Shown: positions 38,677 through 50,700 of the stretch, one piece after another
Layout of the letters: each line of letters opens with the position of its first letter
How positions within the stretch are numbered: position 1 is the stretch's first letter
Assembly: GCA_944548615.1 (NCBI GenBank)
Contig: OX155972.1
Span: 9,793,756-9,857,755 of the forward strand
Direction of reading: 5' to 3'
DNA from: Micropterix aruncella
Taxonomy: Eukaryota; Arthropoda; Insecta; Lepidoptera; Micropterigidae
DNA: 64,000 nt
The notes under the pieces: model-generated
What the model saw: only the letters and a program-made list of their open reading frames with translations
What the model was told of the DNA's origin: nothing
Database searches by the model: none
Made by a program: the position numbers and the translations under genes

Positions 38677-39112
38677 AAATAAAATTCTTTCTACGTATCA
38701 TGGTTTTTAAGACCCATATACGCAGTAATATTGGCTGTTTTGTGATCACGCGATAGATGCACAATAGCCGTCTGTTTTGGAAGGAGCCCATTTGAACCCG
38801 TACAGAGAACACTGACCGGATAAAATCAGTTTGTGTTGGAGTGCAGATAATGAATATGATTAATCGAATCGGTTTTGTCTTGTTTGGTATAACTTTAAAT
38901 GAATATATAATCGATTTTTTGTTTAAAACAATTTTTGAAATTCTCGAAACTTTATTTCTACAACCTTGTATTTACCTTGCAATGTTTGTCAGTATATTTG
39001 TTTAGGTCAAATCTTGCAAGCAGAATTAAAACCACTTCCTATTATTCTATTAAGTTGACATTTCAAATATTGGTTCAGTTCCGATGACAATGCATTTTTA
39101 TGGTATGCATGA
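38677..39112. other. 3' flank of gene D
   Basis: The first 110 bp aligns with the gene C 3' UTR (CCCATATACGCAGTAATATT, then GCGATAGATGCACAATAGCC). The remainder shows no gene. Confidence 0.55.
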
Positions 39113-39595
39113 CCTGATTCTGCACCCAGGATTGGCTCCTGCCGAGGGGACTCCTCAACGGTCAACAGCACAGACACGAAATTTTGTAAACGCATTCAAT
39201 TATGAACGCACATATGAGTTTCATCATGACATGGCTGCTGAGCCCAGGGTTGGCTCCCGACGAGGGGCTCCTCAACGGTCAACAGCAGTCACGAAATTTT
39301 GTGTATGCATTCAATTATGATAGTCCGTTCTAATGTGCACCATGACATGGCTGCTGCGCCCAGGGTTGGCTTCCGACGAGGGAACTCCTCAACCTCACGA
39401 AATGTTGTATATGCATTCAATTATGACAGCCCGTTCTAAGTTTCACTATGACATGGCTGCTGAATCCAGGGTTGGCTCCCGACGAGGGGACTCCTCGACG
39501 GTCAACAGCACAGACACAAAATTTCTTACACTCGTTTAATGATGGCCCATTCTAACTTTCACTGCAACAGGGCTGCTGCACTTATGGTTGGCTCA
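39113..39595 (+). repeat. Tandem repeat, about 95-bp unit (about 5 copies)
   Basis: Units carry GGTTGGCTCCCGACGAGGGG, CTCCTCAACGGTCAACAGCA and GCATTCAATTATGA. The same family lies inverted at 23585-23800. Reading frames through it are not genes. Confidence 0.8.
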
Positions 39596-40876
39596 GAACA
39601 GAGCATTTTAATAAAAGCTTGTTTTAAAAAATGTCTTTTTACTCTTAACTTATTCAAATATATCATAGATAATGATTTAATATAACTATTAGTATTTTAT
39701 TATGATTTAAAATTAAAATCTGAGTAATTACAATGATAATTAGGTATTTAAATAGAATAAAAAAATCGTGCAACACATTTCAAAAACAAATGATTGAAGA
39801 TTCCACACCAAACATACAAAAAGGACACTATTTATGCTACTTCGTTTCCTGTCTGTATGCCTGTAGGCACTTTATATAATCTACTCCAGCTTTAAAACTG
39901 ACGATGTGAAATCCAGCAGTCCTATAAATCGCTTGTCGCACCTAACTCAGGAAAATTTTAAAAGGGTCAAAAATATCTTTTTTTCTGATTATTACGGGGA
40001 GCGGAAGAAATATTTTTTTCTCATCCAGTCATAGTCAAGTCAAATAAATAGCAATAATTAGAATATTAGTATCACGAATTGCAATAAAAAATACATACTT
40101 AGTTTAAACTTTTGCATACCATACATTGAGTATTTGTTTATTTTTTATTAATTACAATAATTAACTAGTATATTTATACATTTTTTGCGTATAATGTAGA
40201 TAGATCATTTCTCATTTGAAATCACTGCCACAAGAGACGGGGAAATTATATTTGACTGTAATGATATCATGATAAATTTAATGGCAATTATAATAATGTA
40301 TACGAAGGTAGTGAAAACTTGTAAAAATTTTATAAAACATTGTTCGATGAACTGAAGTATCTAAGCACCTAAATGACCTTTCTTAAGATATTTTTTAATA
40401 AATAATTTTGGAATTCGAGCGACGGATCGAAACCTGCTAATTACCTGTCCATTTTTCAAAAAATCTGTTGAAATCCTTTTAAATAGCTTAATTTTTAAGC
40501 AATATTTCAATAATTCTTTTATAGTGAACCATTTGAAATATTTTTTTTACCAGTTGTAGCTGCGTTTGGCAGTCCTAGGCCTCATTTCTATAATAATAGG
40601 AAGACACACACTTCTATACTGTACAATATATTATATTAGGCGTATCTCTTATTGTACCTGTATATTATATTGCAGATACGACTTTAAAAATTACCTTTAT
40701 GCGAATTTCGATATAATTACTTTTATTGTTTATTATACAATAGTTAAAACAGATAGACACATAAGGGAAACTGATGAATTTCAAGTTTTCCTTACGAAAC
40801 CCTAAAGTTCAACTATAAAAAGTTGATTTAAGTGTTTGTAAGAATATATCTCAGCTAAGTGAATAAATCGACAATA
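39596..40876. other. AT-rich spacer
   Basis: No coding frame, repeat boundary or RNA signal recognised. Confidence 0.45.
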
Positions 40877-41309
40877 GAGTTGTCAACTACAACGGGCGAA
40901 CAGGTCACCTCAGGAAGTTTTAACGATTGAACTATCTCCCGTGAAGTGAGCACAGAAGATTTGGTCAAAACAGTCCACCGTCAAGCTCCGCCACATGCCC
41001 GTGAGAGGCCAACGCCTTATCTGCGAGATAACCAGGTATGTTACCCAGCGGGCTTACACTCGCGCCCTTACTTCCAATTGCGACCAGATTACTCCGGTCT
41101 CTCGACTGGTTACGGTCCTCTCCCTGGCGTAGCGGTGTAACGGTGTCTACCGAATCTATCGCGGACCGCGGCATCCTTTGCCCGGTTGTTCACCCGGAAT
41201 CGGTTAGCCGATGGTCGTTTCAAGAGCAGTCGCCGTAAGGTGAACAACTACCCGCTCTATAGGAAACAGTACTGTTTTCAGACTCCACCGACTGTCAGTC
41301 AGAATGGTT
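40877..41309. repeat. GC-rich module A, single copy (+)
   Basis: Starts AGTTGTCAACTACAACGGGC and ends CCGACTGTCAGTCAGA, one module A in plus orientation. An ATTGAACTATCTCC segment replaces the usual ATTAGTCGTTCTATCTCC. Confidence 0.8.
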
Positions 41310-42317
41310 GGTTATAACTGGTTATAACTGGAAAGTTATAACCAACCGTGTTTTAAAGAAACACGGCAAAATCACTGAAATAAAAAAATATATATTATGG
41401 ACGCCACCGCCTCTTTTATAGCAAAGACGGAAACTAATTTCAAAAATAAACCAAAGAAAAAAAAATATTAATCCCAGTTACACTAAAAAGAAAAAAACAT
41501 TTTAGAGGGTAGGCTAAATATTGATGTGCTCACAATATGATGCGCTCACACTATTATATTGATTTGGCTCACAGAAAATCTTTTTAACTACGAACACAAA
41601 ATAAAAACACGCAGGTATGAAAAAGTTATTTTTTTTTAGCATAATGGTGCACTCTGCGAAGATAACCGTTATCCCTTCGTGTCGCGCTTGCCGACAACAC
41701 ACGTGCTCTACCAAAGAATGGTGAGCTATTTTCTTCAAATGGAGGCAAAAAATCTAGTGAGATTGAAGTGTGAGGTTAACCACTCACATTACGTGATAAA
41801 TACGTCGGCAAGTTAAAAGAATCCATTAAAACTGTTCCGATCCTACGTGAAAACTAACCCCAAATGAAAGTAAATTGTCACCAGATAAATCACGAACGCT
41901 TCACATAAAAAAGAAAAAAACACCTCCTGATGCACACGTCAGCAATCAGCTGATCACGGCGGTTTTTGATTCTGTTCTGATCAATTTTCTGCAACCTCTC
42001 TTGTTCGCCATCTTGATTCGAACCGGCCGAGCTTGACAGACAGACCGAATATAGGGGCATTCTGTTCGACCAGTATCGCCTTTAATAAATGAAATTGCGA
42101 TGTCCGACACTATCGCATGAAAACGGCGCATCCTAATCTATCAAACCCGACATTTACGAAAGTTCGCGATCATTGTTTATGTTTGTCAAAGTAAGGTAGA
42201 AATAATCGGAAACAGCCAGAAACCACCAGAAAACATAAAAAACATCGGGAAACCATGAATTACAGGTTCGGCGAACCTACACGGCACAAAGACGTGGAAA
42301 ACAAAGCTGTTTTTGTT
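41310..42317. other. Spacer; short palindromes, no gene
   Basis: Opens with GGTTGGTTATAAC and GTTATAACCAACC in inverted order (41309-41346). The rest carries no recognisable coding sequence. Confidence 0.4.
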
Positions 42318-43525
42318 ACAATGCACAATCGATTGGCTGATGCCGCACGGTGCGCAAACCGTTCCTCAGGCCCTCAGGCTAGGACTCTGGACCTCAGGCC
42401 AGAGTCCTACCCAGGCTCGCACTTATGCGTGGAGGTCGCCGGATGGGTGTTGACCCGTGAGTGTGACTGACCCTGAACATATTGAGTTGTCAACTACAAC
42501 GGGCGAGCCCGTCACCACAGGAGGTTTTAACGATTAGTCGTTTTATCGACCTGCAGTCGGCAGACCTGCAGTCGGAGTCCTGGGAGCTAACGGGCCGATG
42601 ATGAGTTGGCCACGATGACCCATGTGTTCAGGGTCGGTCACACTCACGGGTCAACACCCATCCGACTGCCTCCACGCACGGGATGCGAACCTGGGTAGGA
42701 CACTGGGTCAACCAGTCTCCCCTGGGAATCAAACCTCTGGCGCTCCTGGACGGTCTGTGCACCGTGCGGCGCAAGCCAATTGATTGTGCTCTCCGACTAA
42801 CAGTCGGGGGAGTCTGGGAACTGTATTGTTTCCTATAGAGCGGGGGTGGTTGTGTACCTTACGGCGACTGCTCTTGAAATGACCATTGGCCATCCGATCC
42901 CGGTTCAGAGCCGGGCAAAGGACGCCTTGGTCCGCGATAGATTCGGTGTACTCCGTTTCACCGCTTCGTAAAGGAGAGGACCGCGCAAGCGACCTCGAAC
43001 TCGGAACCAATCGAGAGACCGGAGAAATCTGGTCACAATTGGAAGTAAGGGCGCGAGTATCTCGAGCCCGCTGGGTTTATTCCTGGCTAACTCGCGGTAA
43101 GGCGTTGGTCTCTTACGGGTTGTAGCGTAGCTAGACGTCGGATTGTTATGTCCTAAGTCTTCTACGCTCACTGCAGGTCGATAGAACGACGAATCGTTAA
43201 AACGTCCTGTGGTGACGGGTTCACCCGTTGTAGTTGACATCTCAATATGTTAGTCGGAGTGCACAATCGATTGGCTTGCGCCGCACGGTGCGCAGACCGT
43301 CCAGGAGCGCCAGAGGTTTGATTCCCAGGGGAAACTGTTTCCAGAGTCCTACCCAGGTTCGCACCCCGCGCGTGGAGGCCGTCGGATGGGTGTTGACCCG
43401 TGAGTGTGACCGACCCTGGACACATGGGTCATCGTGGCCAACTTATCATGGGCCCGTTAGCTCCCCTGACCCTGAACAAATGGGTTTTCGTGCCCAACTC
43501 TAACAGGGCCCATTAGCTCCCAACG
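42318..43525. repeat. GC-rich modular inverted repeat (B- A+ truncated, B+ A- B-)
   Basis: B- 42318-42480, truncated A+ 42484-42560, B+ 42585-42800, A- 42800-43245 and B- 43250-43465, plus a partial repeat of the B end to 43525. The final B- unit reads TTGGCTTGCGCCGCACGG and then GGTTTGATTCC, weakly like pol III A and B boxes. Confidence 0.82.
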
Positions 43526-43800
43526 TGTCGACACTGTGGTGCTCCCGTGGCTTGGTACCTACCCCCACGGAACGCCCGCATCACCCACCGTCTTTGGAGT
43601 TGGAGTTAGTGGCGACTCGAACCGAGGAAAAGGCAAACGCTGCTACTCGACAAACATGCTGCTCACCGCCAGCAGACAAGATTGGTAATATATTCTAGGT
43701 ATAACGGAGAAACGCTTTGAGAATTACCAGTCTGCGGTATGCGCTTAATCGCTGAAAATAATATCAAGTCCATAAGTTTTATCAATATTATTTTATAAAA
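43526..43800. other. Spacer, moderately GC-rich
   Basis: A stretch with CACGGAACGCCCGCATCACC may be the end of an unidentified repeat. No gene seen. Confidence 0.35.
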
Positions 43801-44003
43801 CATATCGCACCTCCGATCAAATAAAGTAATAACTTTAAAAATTCCAATTACAGTGTTTCTTTATAAAAAATATCGCTATTTCTCATTTTACACTCCCAAA
43901 AGATGTAACAGTTATAACTGTTTTTGGCAGTGTAAAATGAGAAATGGCGATATTTTTCATTTAGAAACACCATAACCGGTTTTTTTTAACCGGAAGGTGC
44001 GAT
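43801..44003. mobile_element. Foldback MITE, about 203 bp
   Basis: The outer ends ATATCGCACCT and AGGTGCGATAT are inverted. The inner arms ATATCGCTATTTCTCATTTT and AAAATGAGAAATGGCGATAT pair almost completely. Confidence 0.72.
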
Positions 44004-44111
44004 ATATTCTCTATTAAATAAAGTTTATAGCCAAAGGGTTTTTATATTCCATAAAAATCACAGTATGTAAGTATTTGAATTGATTTTGTGATTTATTAGA
44101 TTTATTATATA

Positions 44112-45515
44112 CTAGCTGCGCCCAGCGGTTTCACCCGCGTGGTGATGGAAAATTGTCATAATGATGATAGAAAACCATATATCTTTATAAATTATAGCCT
44201 ATGTGTTATTCTGATGTGTAAGGTATATTATTGTAAAGTTTCATCAAAATCCATTCAGTAGTTTTTGCGTGAAAGAGTAACACACATCCATACATACATA
44301 CAAACTTTCGCGTTTATAATATTATACTGGCTGGGGGCAGCTCGACTTTGCTGAAGATACATCTGACGACTTACTGAAGGTGGTGGTGAATTTGATTGAC
44401 CAGCCGACCTGTCGAAGACTATATGCAAAGACTCTCAGAAAGAGGTTACGACAAGGTATAACGGACGATCAATTGTGCGCTGGAAGCTTAGAAGGAGGAC
44501 GAGACTCTTGTGGAGGCGATAGTGGTGGACCTCTGCAAGTGACGATAGCTGACAACCAATGCCTCTTCAACATAATCGCCGTTACCAGTATTGGAAAGAG
44601 CCCTTGCGGAAGTACCTGGCATATACACTGCCGTGAAGAGTCATGTGAAATAAATGGCGTTTTAGGAGTATGTCTACCGCCGGAAAATTGTCCAAAAACT
44701 GACGGGGATTTAAAAAGGGAAACTATCACAATTTTGTATAATGTCGGAACAAGAGACTGTATGCTGTATTCAACACAGCCCCATGAGCAACAACACGAGA
44801 TCATCAGAAAACCAGGATAAATCCAATAATGCATCTTCTACATCACCGCCTACTATAACAACTACCAATAAGTCACCGGACATCTCTACAATAGCTCCAG
44901 AAATACCTTAAACATCGCCACAAGCCATAACTATCAATTTCATAAATTACAGTGTGGAAAAACGAACTAAATCCGAAAAAATAGCTCTGCAATTTAACAA
45001 TGACAGCCATTGCTGCGTTGGCGATTAATTAATTTATTTTATTGTATCTGCATCCAAACTTTTCTCTGGTCGTAACGGTCTCCGTTCCATCGGGTTCAGA
45101 AGAGGGAGGAAGAGAGAGTGCACCCGTGGTCGCGCGCCCACCTGTGCACTATAATATAGCCTGCTGCCGAACAGTGGACTCTGAGAAGACTAAAGAAGTC
45201 ACTAGAATCTACAATGCAGTCGCTATGGCCGAACACGGCTAGAAGGATATATATAGTAGGATTACTAGGATAGTAGGATAGAATTTAAATTTCGAATGTC
45301 AATTTCTTCGATTGTTTTCCTACTTACTTGACAGTTATCGTTATATTTTAGACAATTCGCACGATATCTTTATAAATTATAGCCTATGTGTTATTCTGAT
45401 GTGTAAGCTATATTATTGTAAAGTTTCATCAAAATCCATTCCGTAGTTTTTGCGTGAAAGAGTAACAAACATCCATACATACATACAAACTTTCGCGTTT
45501 ATAATATTAATAGGA
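44112..45515 (-). mobile_element. Composite Helitron-like unit enclosing protease sequence (candidate)
   Basis: On the minus strand the 5' boundary is A|TCCTATTAATATTATAAACG at 45515 and the 3' boundary is GCTGGGCGCAGCTAG|T at 44112, both canonical for Helitrons. About 155 bp of 5' sequence occurs twice (45515-45360 and 44327-44170). The stretch between the two copies holds serine-protease sequence. It could be one Helitron with captured DNA, or two independent copies. Confidence 0.5.
44329..45005 (+). pseudogene. Serine protease C-terminal core joined to a clip-like domain
   Basis: The frame opens GWGQLDFAEDTSDDLLKVVV, continues through QLCAGSLEGGRDSCGGDSGG with the catalytic serine, and stops resembling a trypsin at GKSPCGS. 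It then reads ESCEINGVLGVCLPPENC, the first half of a CLIP-type disulfide domain, which in insect clip proteases lies N-terminal to the protease. An Ser/Thr-rich linker-like stretch follows in another frame (SPPTITTTNKSPD). The catalytic His and Asp regions and the end of the protease are missing. The stop is at 44820. It is a non-functional fragment with exons in reverse order. Confidence 0.7.
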
Positions 45516-46990
45516 TATTGATTTTGTGAGCCATACTATTGCTGTCGTAATCTCTCTGCAAGAGAGATTTCTTTAAGTCCATATCGCTCATGATTGTACT
45601 TCCATACCCTAGACCATTGCCGTCGCGTTGTAGCTGATTCCAGCAAGGAACTTTTTGTAAAAGTCTATGAGGGCTTGTAGGTCATTTGACTCACTACGGT
45701 CACTTATGACGTGCTTTGATATCGCCGGATCCTTGGAATTGCTTAGAATCAATTTTTTGTTTAGAGTTGGCGTAGAGCAGAGAGAGAGCAGTTTTAGAGC
45801 TAGCCCGAAATTGTGTTTGGATCTGAAGAGAGTCGATGGGTCAGCTGGTTTGGCTAAGGACAATCAGGATTTTAAACTAGCTGTCATCAGTGCATCCAGA
45901 CGGGACATTTGGGTTTTGGTGAAATCGTAAATAAGAAATGGGTAATTAATTATTACGTAAAACATTTATTTAAACTCATTTGTGTTAAAATCTATGTGAA
46001 GAGATAATTACATGTGAGGAGATAATTAAGTACATTTGAACTTTAGGCTAAAGAAGATGGAATAAATATATTAAAAAACAGAATTTCTAAATTATATTTA
46101 AATATTTCTGATATAGGCATGTCAAACAACTTAAAAAAAATATAAATATGAAAACGGTAATAATCCAACATTAAAATGAAAACAAAAATATAATGACTTA
46201 TACTAACAAAAATATATAACTATTGAATGGATGATAAGTTTTCTGATAATAATCGACGAAGGCTGCGACACTTTTTTCCGCCCCTAGTTAACTAGAGATA
46301 ACACTAAAGAAAAGGATGTAAATTTATGTTATTTCTGGCCTTAACAGGCAAAATTAAAACAGTTGTTTATTCGTTGAGATATATGCATTTAAAGCATTTT
46401 GATAATATTCTTATAAATAATTATTCATGTAATTATAACGTTTTGCGATTGGATAATGTGTAAGTTAACATGATCGTGCAGCTTATTATCAATTAATTTC
46501 TCTTTGTTTGATTTTTTCATTGATTTTTTAAAAAATGTTCGGACTTAGAAATATCATCGACTTTTGTCGAAAAATCAGCACCGGCATAGGACGGCTTTTG
46601 TCGAAAAATCCAGTTGATACATTAATAACCAACCAAAGAGATATTACAATCTATTTCTGGTTTTATAATCCACCCTACATTGATTGTTATTGTTAACTAC
46701 AGGCGGAAAGAGAAGAGGCTGCCCAATACCAAAACAACAGCTAGAGAATCTGTAGAAACGTGTAAAAGTCCATAGTTTATAAAGACCAGATAAGTTGGTT
46801 TTCATCAATTGAATCTTTATCAGCAATCATTAGAGGGCTACTAACAGTTATTCCTTGTTCTAGAGTCCATCCTCCATTGAATGTTACAGTTATCTAGAGG
46901 TGGAATAAGGTGCGGCTGTCTAACACTAATACAACAACAAAAGTGGGAGTATTTTCATGGTCTGCCAATACCAGGATAAATAGCTTTTCA
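45516..46990. other. Spacer without recognised gene
   Basis: Both-strand frames at 45609-45930 are open but match nothing I recognise. A pair of similar segments near 46660-46740 and 46860-46930 hints at a local duplication. Confidence 0.35.
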
Positions 46991-47731
46991 TCTATACTAA
47001 TCTTATAAAGAGGTAAAGTTTGTGATGATGTAGTAAGTAATCTCTAGATCTACTAAACTGATTTTTAAAATTCTTTTACCAATAGAAAGCCACGCTATTT
47101 GTGAGTGTCATAGGCTATATATTATTCCGAAAAAGAAAAGACTTTTTCGTGGTAATGGGATTTGCAAAGTGTCGTAGAATAGGCGGTCGAACGAAAACGT
47201 TTCTAACTAACGCTGCCTTAACGATGAGAGATATATGATTAAGTTCTGGAGAAAAGTTGTAGAGCTTGATAATGCCTACAAAAAAGTCAGCGACAGCATA
47301 TGTCTAACTTTTATATTTAAGTCACAAAAAGTAGTATTTTATATTTAAAAAATAATGTATATCATTAGGTCATGTTTATTGGTCAAATAATCAACAATTA
47401 TGAATTCTTATCAAAATAAGTAAATTTATTGTCTCAAGTGTTTAAAACAAAAGACTTTCCCTTTTATTGCAAATAATTTCCCTTTTACAGCATAAATAGT
47501 TAAAGAGATAATACGCTCACAAATAAGACACTCACAAGAAGACACTCACAAATAACGGTATTTTAGTCAAATTGGCATGCAAATACGTACATTCGTATGC
47601 AGTAAAAATAAAACCTTTTTTTTGGCAGTCAGGAAATAAATCATAGCACTTAGTACTAAACAAACCACACTCATAATATCATCACAGGTAAAAAGTTTTA
47701 CCGCCCAACGAAGTGGGCACGTGTCAGCTAG
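46991..47731 (+). mobile_element. Non-autonomous Helitron, 741 bp, complete ends
   Basis: It starts TCTATACTAATCTTATAAAG after a host A and ends with CAGCTAG before a host T. The short hairpin CCCAACGAAGTGGG lies just upstream of the CTAG end. The element ends 10 bp beyond the gene E stop codon, convergent with gene E. Confidence 0.85.
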
Positions 47732-47741
47732 TTTACTATAT

Positions 47742-50700
47742 TTAATTCTTAGAATTTATCAAAGCATAACCTGAGTAACAGAAATTAATCGCAGTCTGAA
47801 AAGTTTCTAAAGATAAATCCGTCATTTTCGCTACTGTTAGAAACGAGGGTTTAGACGCCATTAGTATCATAAAATATAAATTCTTGCGATGTAGCGTAGA
47901 AGTCAAATACCATTGTGCCATATAGATAGACCGACGAAAGTTGTCTCTTTCGGTGTTTAGGAGTTCGCTTATGTGAGAATATATAAAGAGAAGGAAAAAG
48001 GGGGGAAATAAAATTACTACCGAGTATTTACTCTGTACTAGAAAGGAACGTATAAGAAAAGTAACAACGAAGCACACGTTTGAGGCCATTATCAGCTGAT
48101 AGATAACTTTCAGATTAGAAATCATCTTTATCAATAGACAGTGACTGTCAACTGTTGATTTGAGTATCTTCTTAACTTGATCTTCTGTTACTTCAGGATT
48201 TGACATTTTTTCGATTACGTTTTCCATTCTGCAGCTTAGAACTCTGAACTGACAGCAACAGTGACCAATCAGAGTTGAGTAAGTTATTAGAAATCCACAG
48301 CGACACATCAGCATGAAAAGTGGATGTATTTCAAATATAATCAACAATATTTCGTAGTTGGGAGATATGTCTACTGGTGTCAAACCTATAAATAATAAAA
48401 GAAGACATTATTTTTTTACGATTATGGTATGTGGCTACAAAACCTAATTAATTCATTGCCAATTTGTAGAATGAGACAATCATTTAAGTCAAAAAGCTAC
48501 AGCAAAGCATCGTTTCCCCTAAGTCACTATTTACTAATGACTCAAAAGTTTTCGAGGAATAATTTTGTAATATACGTATTATATTAGTAATGACGAATAT
48601 TATTATCGTTACTTTTAAATTGTATACAGTCATAACCTAATTTCTTGATGATCGCTTCTACGAATGGAATATACTACGCCCTTTTTGCATATCTATCATA
48701 ATTACGGTTTTAGAATTTGTCATGAATTGAATTGAGTCATTGGTGAATTGTTTTTTTTAGTGTATTTAGAGATATTCGCCATGTGTCGTGTCGTACGTAG
48801 TTGTATAATAAAATAAGAGCGAATACATTAGAAATTTTTAAACACAGTAATGGCATATAGGACAATTATTTGTTAACTAGAAATAATACTTCTAGGCGAA
48901 ATAAGAATTCGCGAATATTATATAAATTACTGTATCACTTGTTGAGTTATTTTTGCCAAAATAGCTTAACAGCTCTTTCTACGATTTGGCTAAACAATAC
49001 AACGCGGCAAAAAAAACTCGATATTTGGATATAAAATTAAAAAATAAATACTTATTTAATAATTACTATAATAATTTATTTAATAACAGATTTATCAAAT
49101 AATAAAATAAGTGTAGGTACAGTTATTATTTACACCAATAAATAATAACTGCAAAATTTCATATGACCAAATATAATAAGGTATCGCTGTACAATATAAA
49201 TTACTTAAGCGAATTTAAATAATTAATAATCAACCAGTGCCTAATAACTCACGTTGAAAAGTATCAATAGTCTAGGCCAGTGGTGGGCAAACTTTTCCAC
49301 GAGGGGTCAGAAAAGTAAAACAAATTTCACGGGGGGGGGGGGGCGGCTGGAGTGAATTACAACTAAATATGTGTTTTGTTTTGAATTTTTCTTTATTATT
49401 TATTTTGAAAGTTACAGATAGGTGTACTCTAAAAAGGAAACTGCCTAATTTAATCACTTGTATGGGACGTCTATGTGACACATGGAACTGATTTTGATTG
49501 GTCATAATGTCCGCATAAGCAGGTTCGAGCTGAGACGTTGATATTTTTAACAGTGAAAAAGGGTGTTCGTCATTTAGCCTGCATCAAAGACTGTTTTTTT
49601 CGCATCTTCATAGTGAAGAACGTTTAGTCGCAAACGTACGACGGCAAAAATATTGCTATAACTTTCTGGACATGAGCATCAAGCTTTGGAAATTGTGCTT
49701 TGGGCAGTGCTTTAAAAAAATATTTTTTTGTTGAATTTAAGAAAAGCTGTTTCAAATGAGTGCTACACTGCAATTCAATCATTATCTCAATCTCAATCAA
49801 TTCTCAATCTTAATTCTCAATCTCAATCTCAATCTCAATCTCAACCTCAATTCTCAATCTCAATCTATATCTCAATCATTATACACTGCAACTTAATCAT
49901 TTCCAGCTGTTATTCAAGCAGGACTTTCTTCGAGTCTACGTTTAAAGACATTGAGAAAACGCATAAAAATGGCAGATTTTTTAAAAATCCTGAAACCTGG
50001 TATCGTTGTGAAGATTCATAAAAATTTTAATGAATTAATTGAATTTGTTTTCACACTTGAAATTGAATCGATTTAATTATTTGAATTTGTTTTACACTGG
50101 TGATAACGATTTTAATCGTGGAAAGTCTGTTAACTAGCCTTTCTACATACAATTATAAAATATACCATATCATACTGTCAAATTGAATCCCGAACATCTT
50201 TAATATTTAAATACTCTTTTTTAAAAGAGTCGTTGCTGGCGGGCCGGCTAATGCCCTTTTCGGGCCGGAGTTGGCCTGCGGGCCGTACTTTGCCCAACGC
50301 TGAACTAGGAAATCAAATTTATAAATTAAATGAATAATCGGGAGTCATTATCGATAGTACGATAGTCAACCAAAATTATAAATAAAAATATAACTAAGAT
50401 AATAAAAGTGCCAGCAGTGCATAAATCACCCTCTTTGACCCAGAAATAGTTCTGGATACCTGCTTTTTTAAAACATGATTTTAAATAAAAAACAAAAAAT
50501 GCCATAGCTTTTCTATGAACTGAAACAAGAATAAATAATATACTCGATGTTCATTTCTACAGCTAGAAATCGAACCTTTATTGTAATACTTAACTGACTA
50601 TAACTTACAGCTCAGATTTTCAATGTGCTGTATAACATTAAGGTTTTCATCACTTGACACCAAAGAGTGTGTATTTTTTTACTAAATCAAATAGTGTAAT

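Noticed and set aside
39113..39595. Possible CRISPR-like array
   Set aside because: Repeats are about 95 bp, imperfect and contiguous without unique spacers, and the genome is an insect's.
44469..44834. 121-codon minus-strand frame
   Set aside because: Antisense shadow of the serine-protease fragment.
45042..45242. 66-codon frame ending VAMAEHG
   Set aside because: Sequence resembles common lepidopteran repeat DNA more than a protein; no family recognised.
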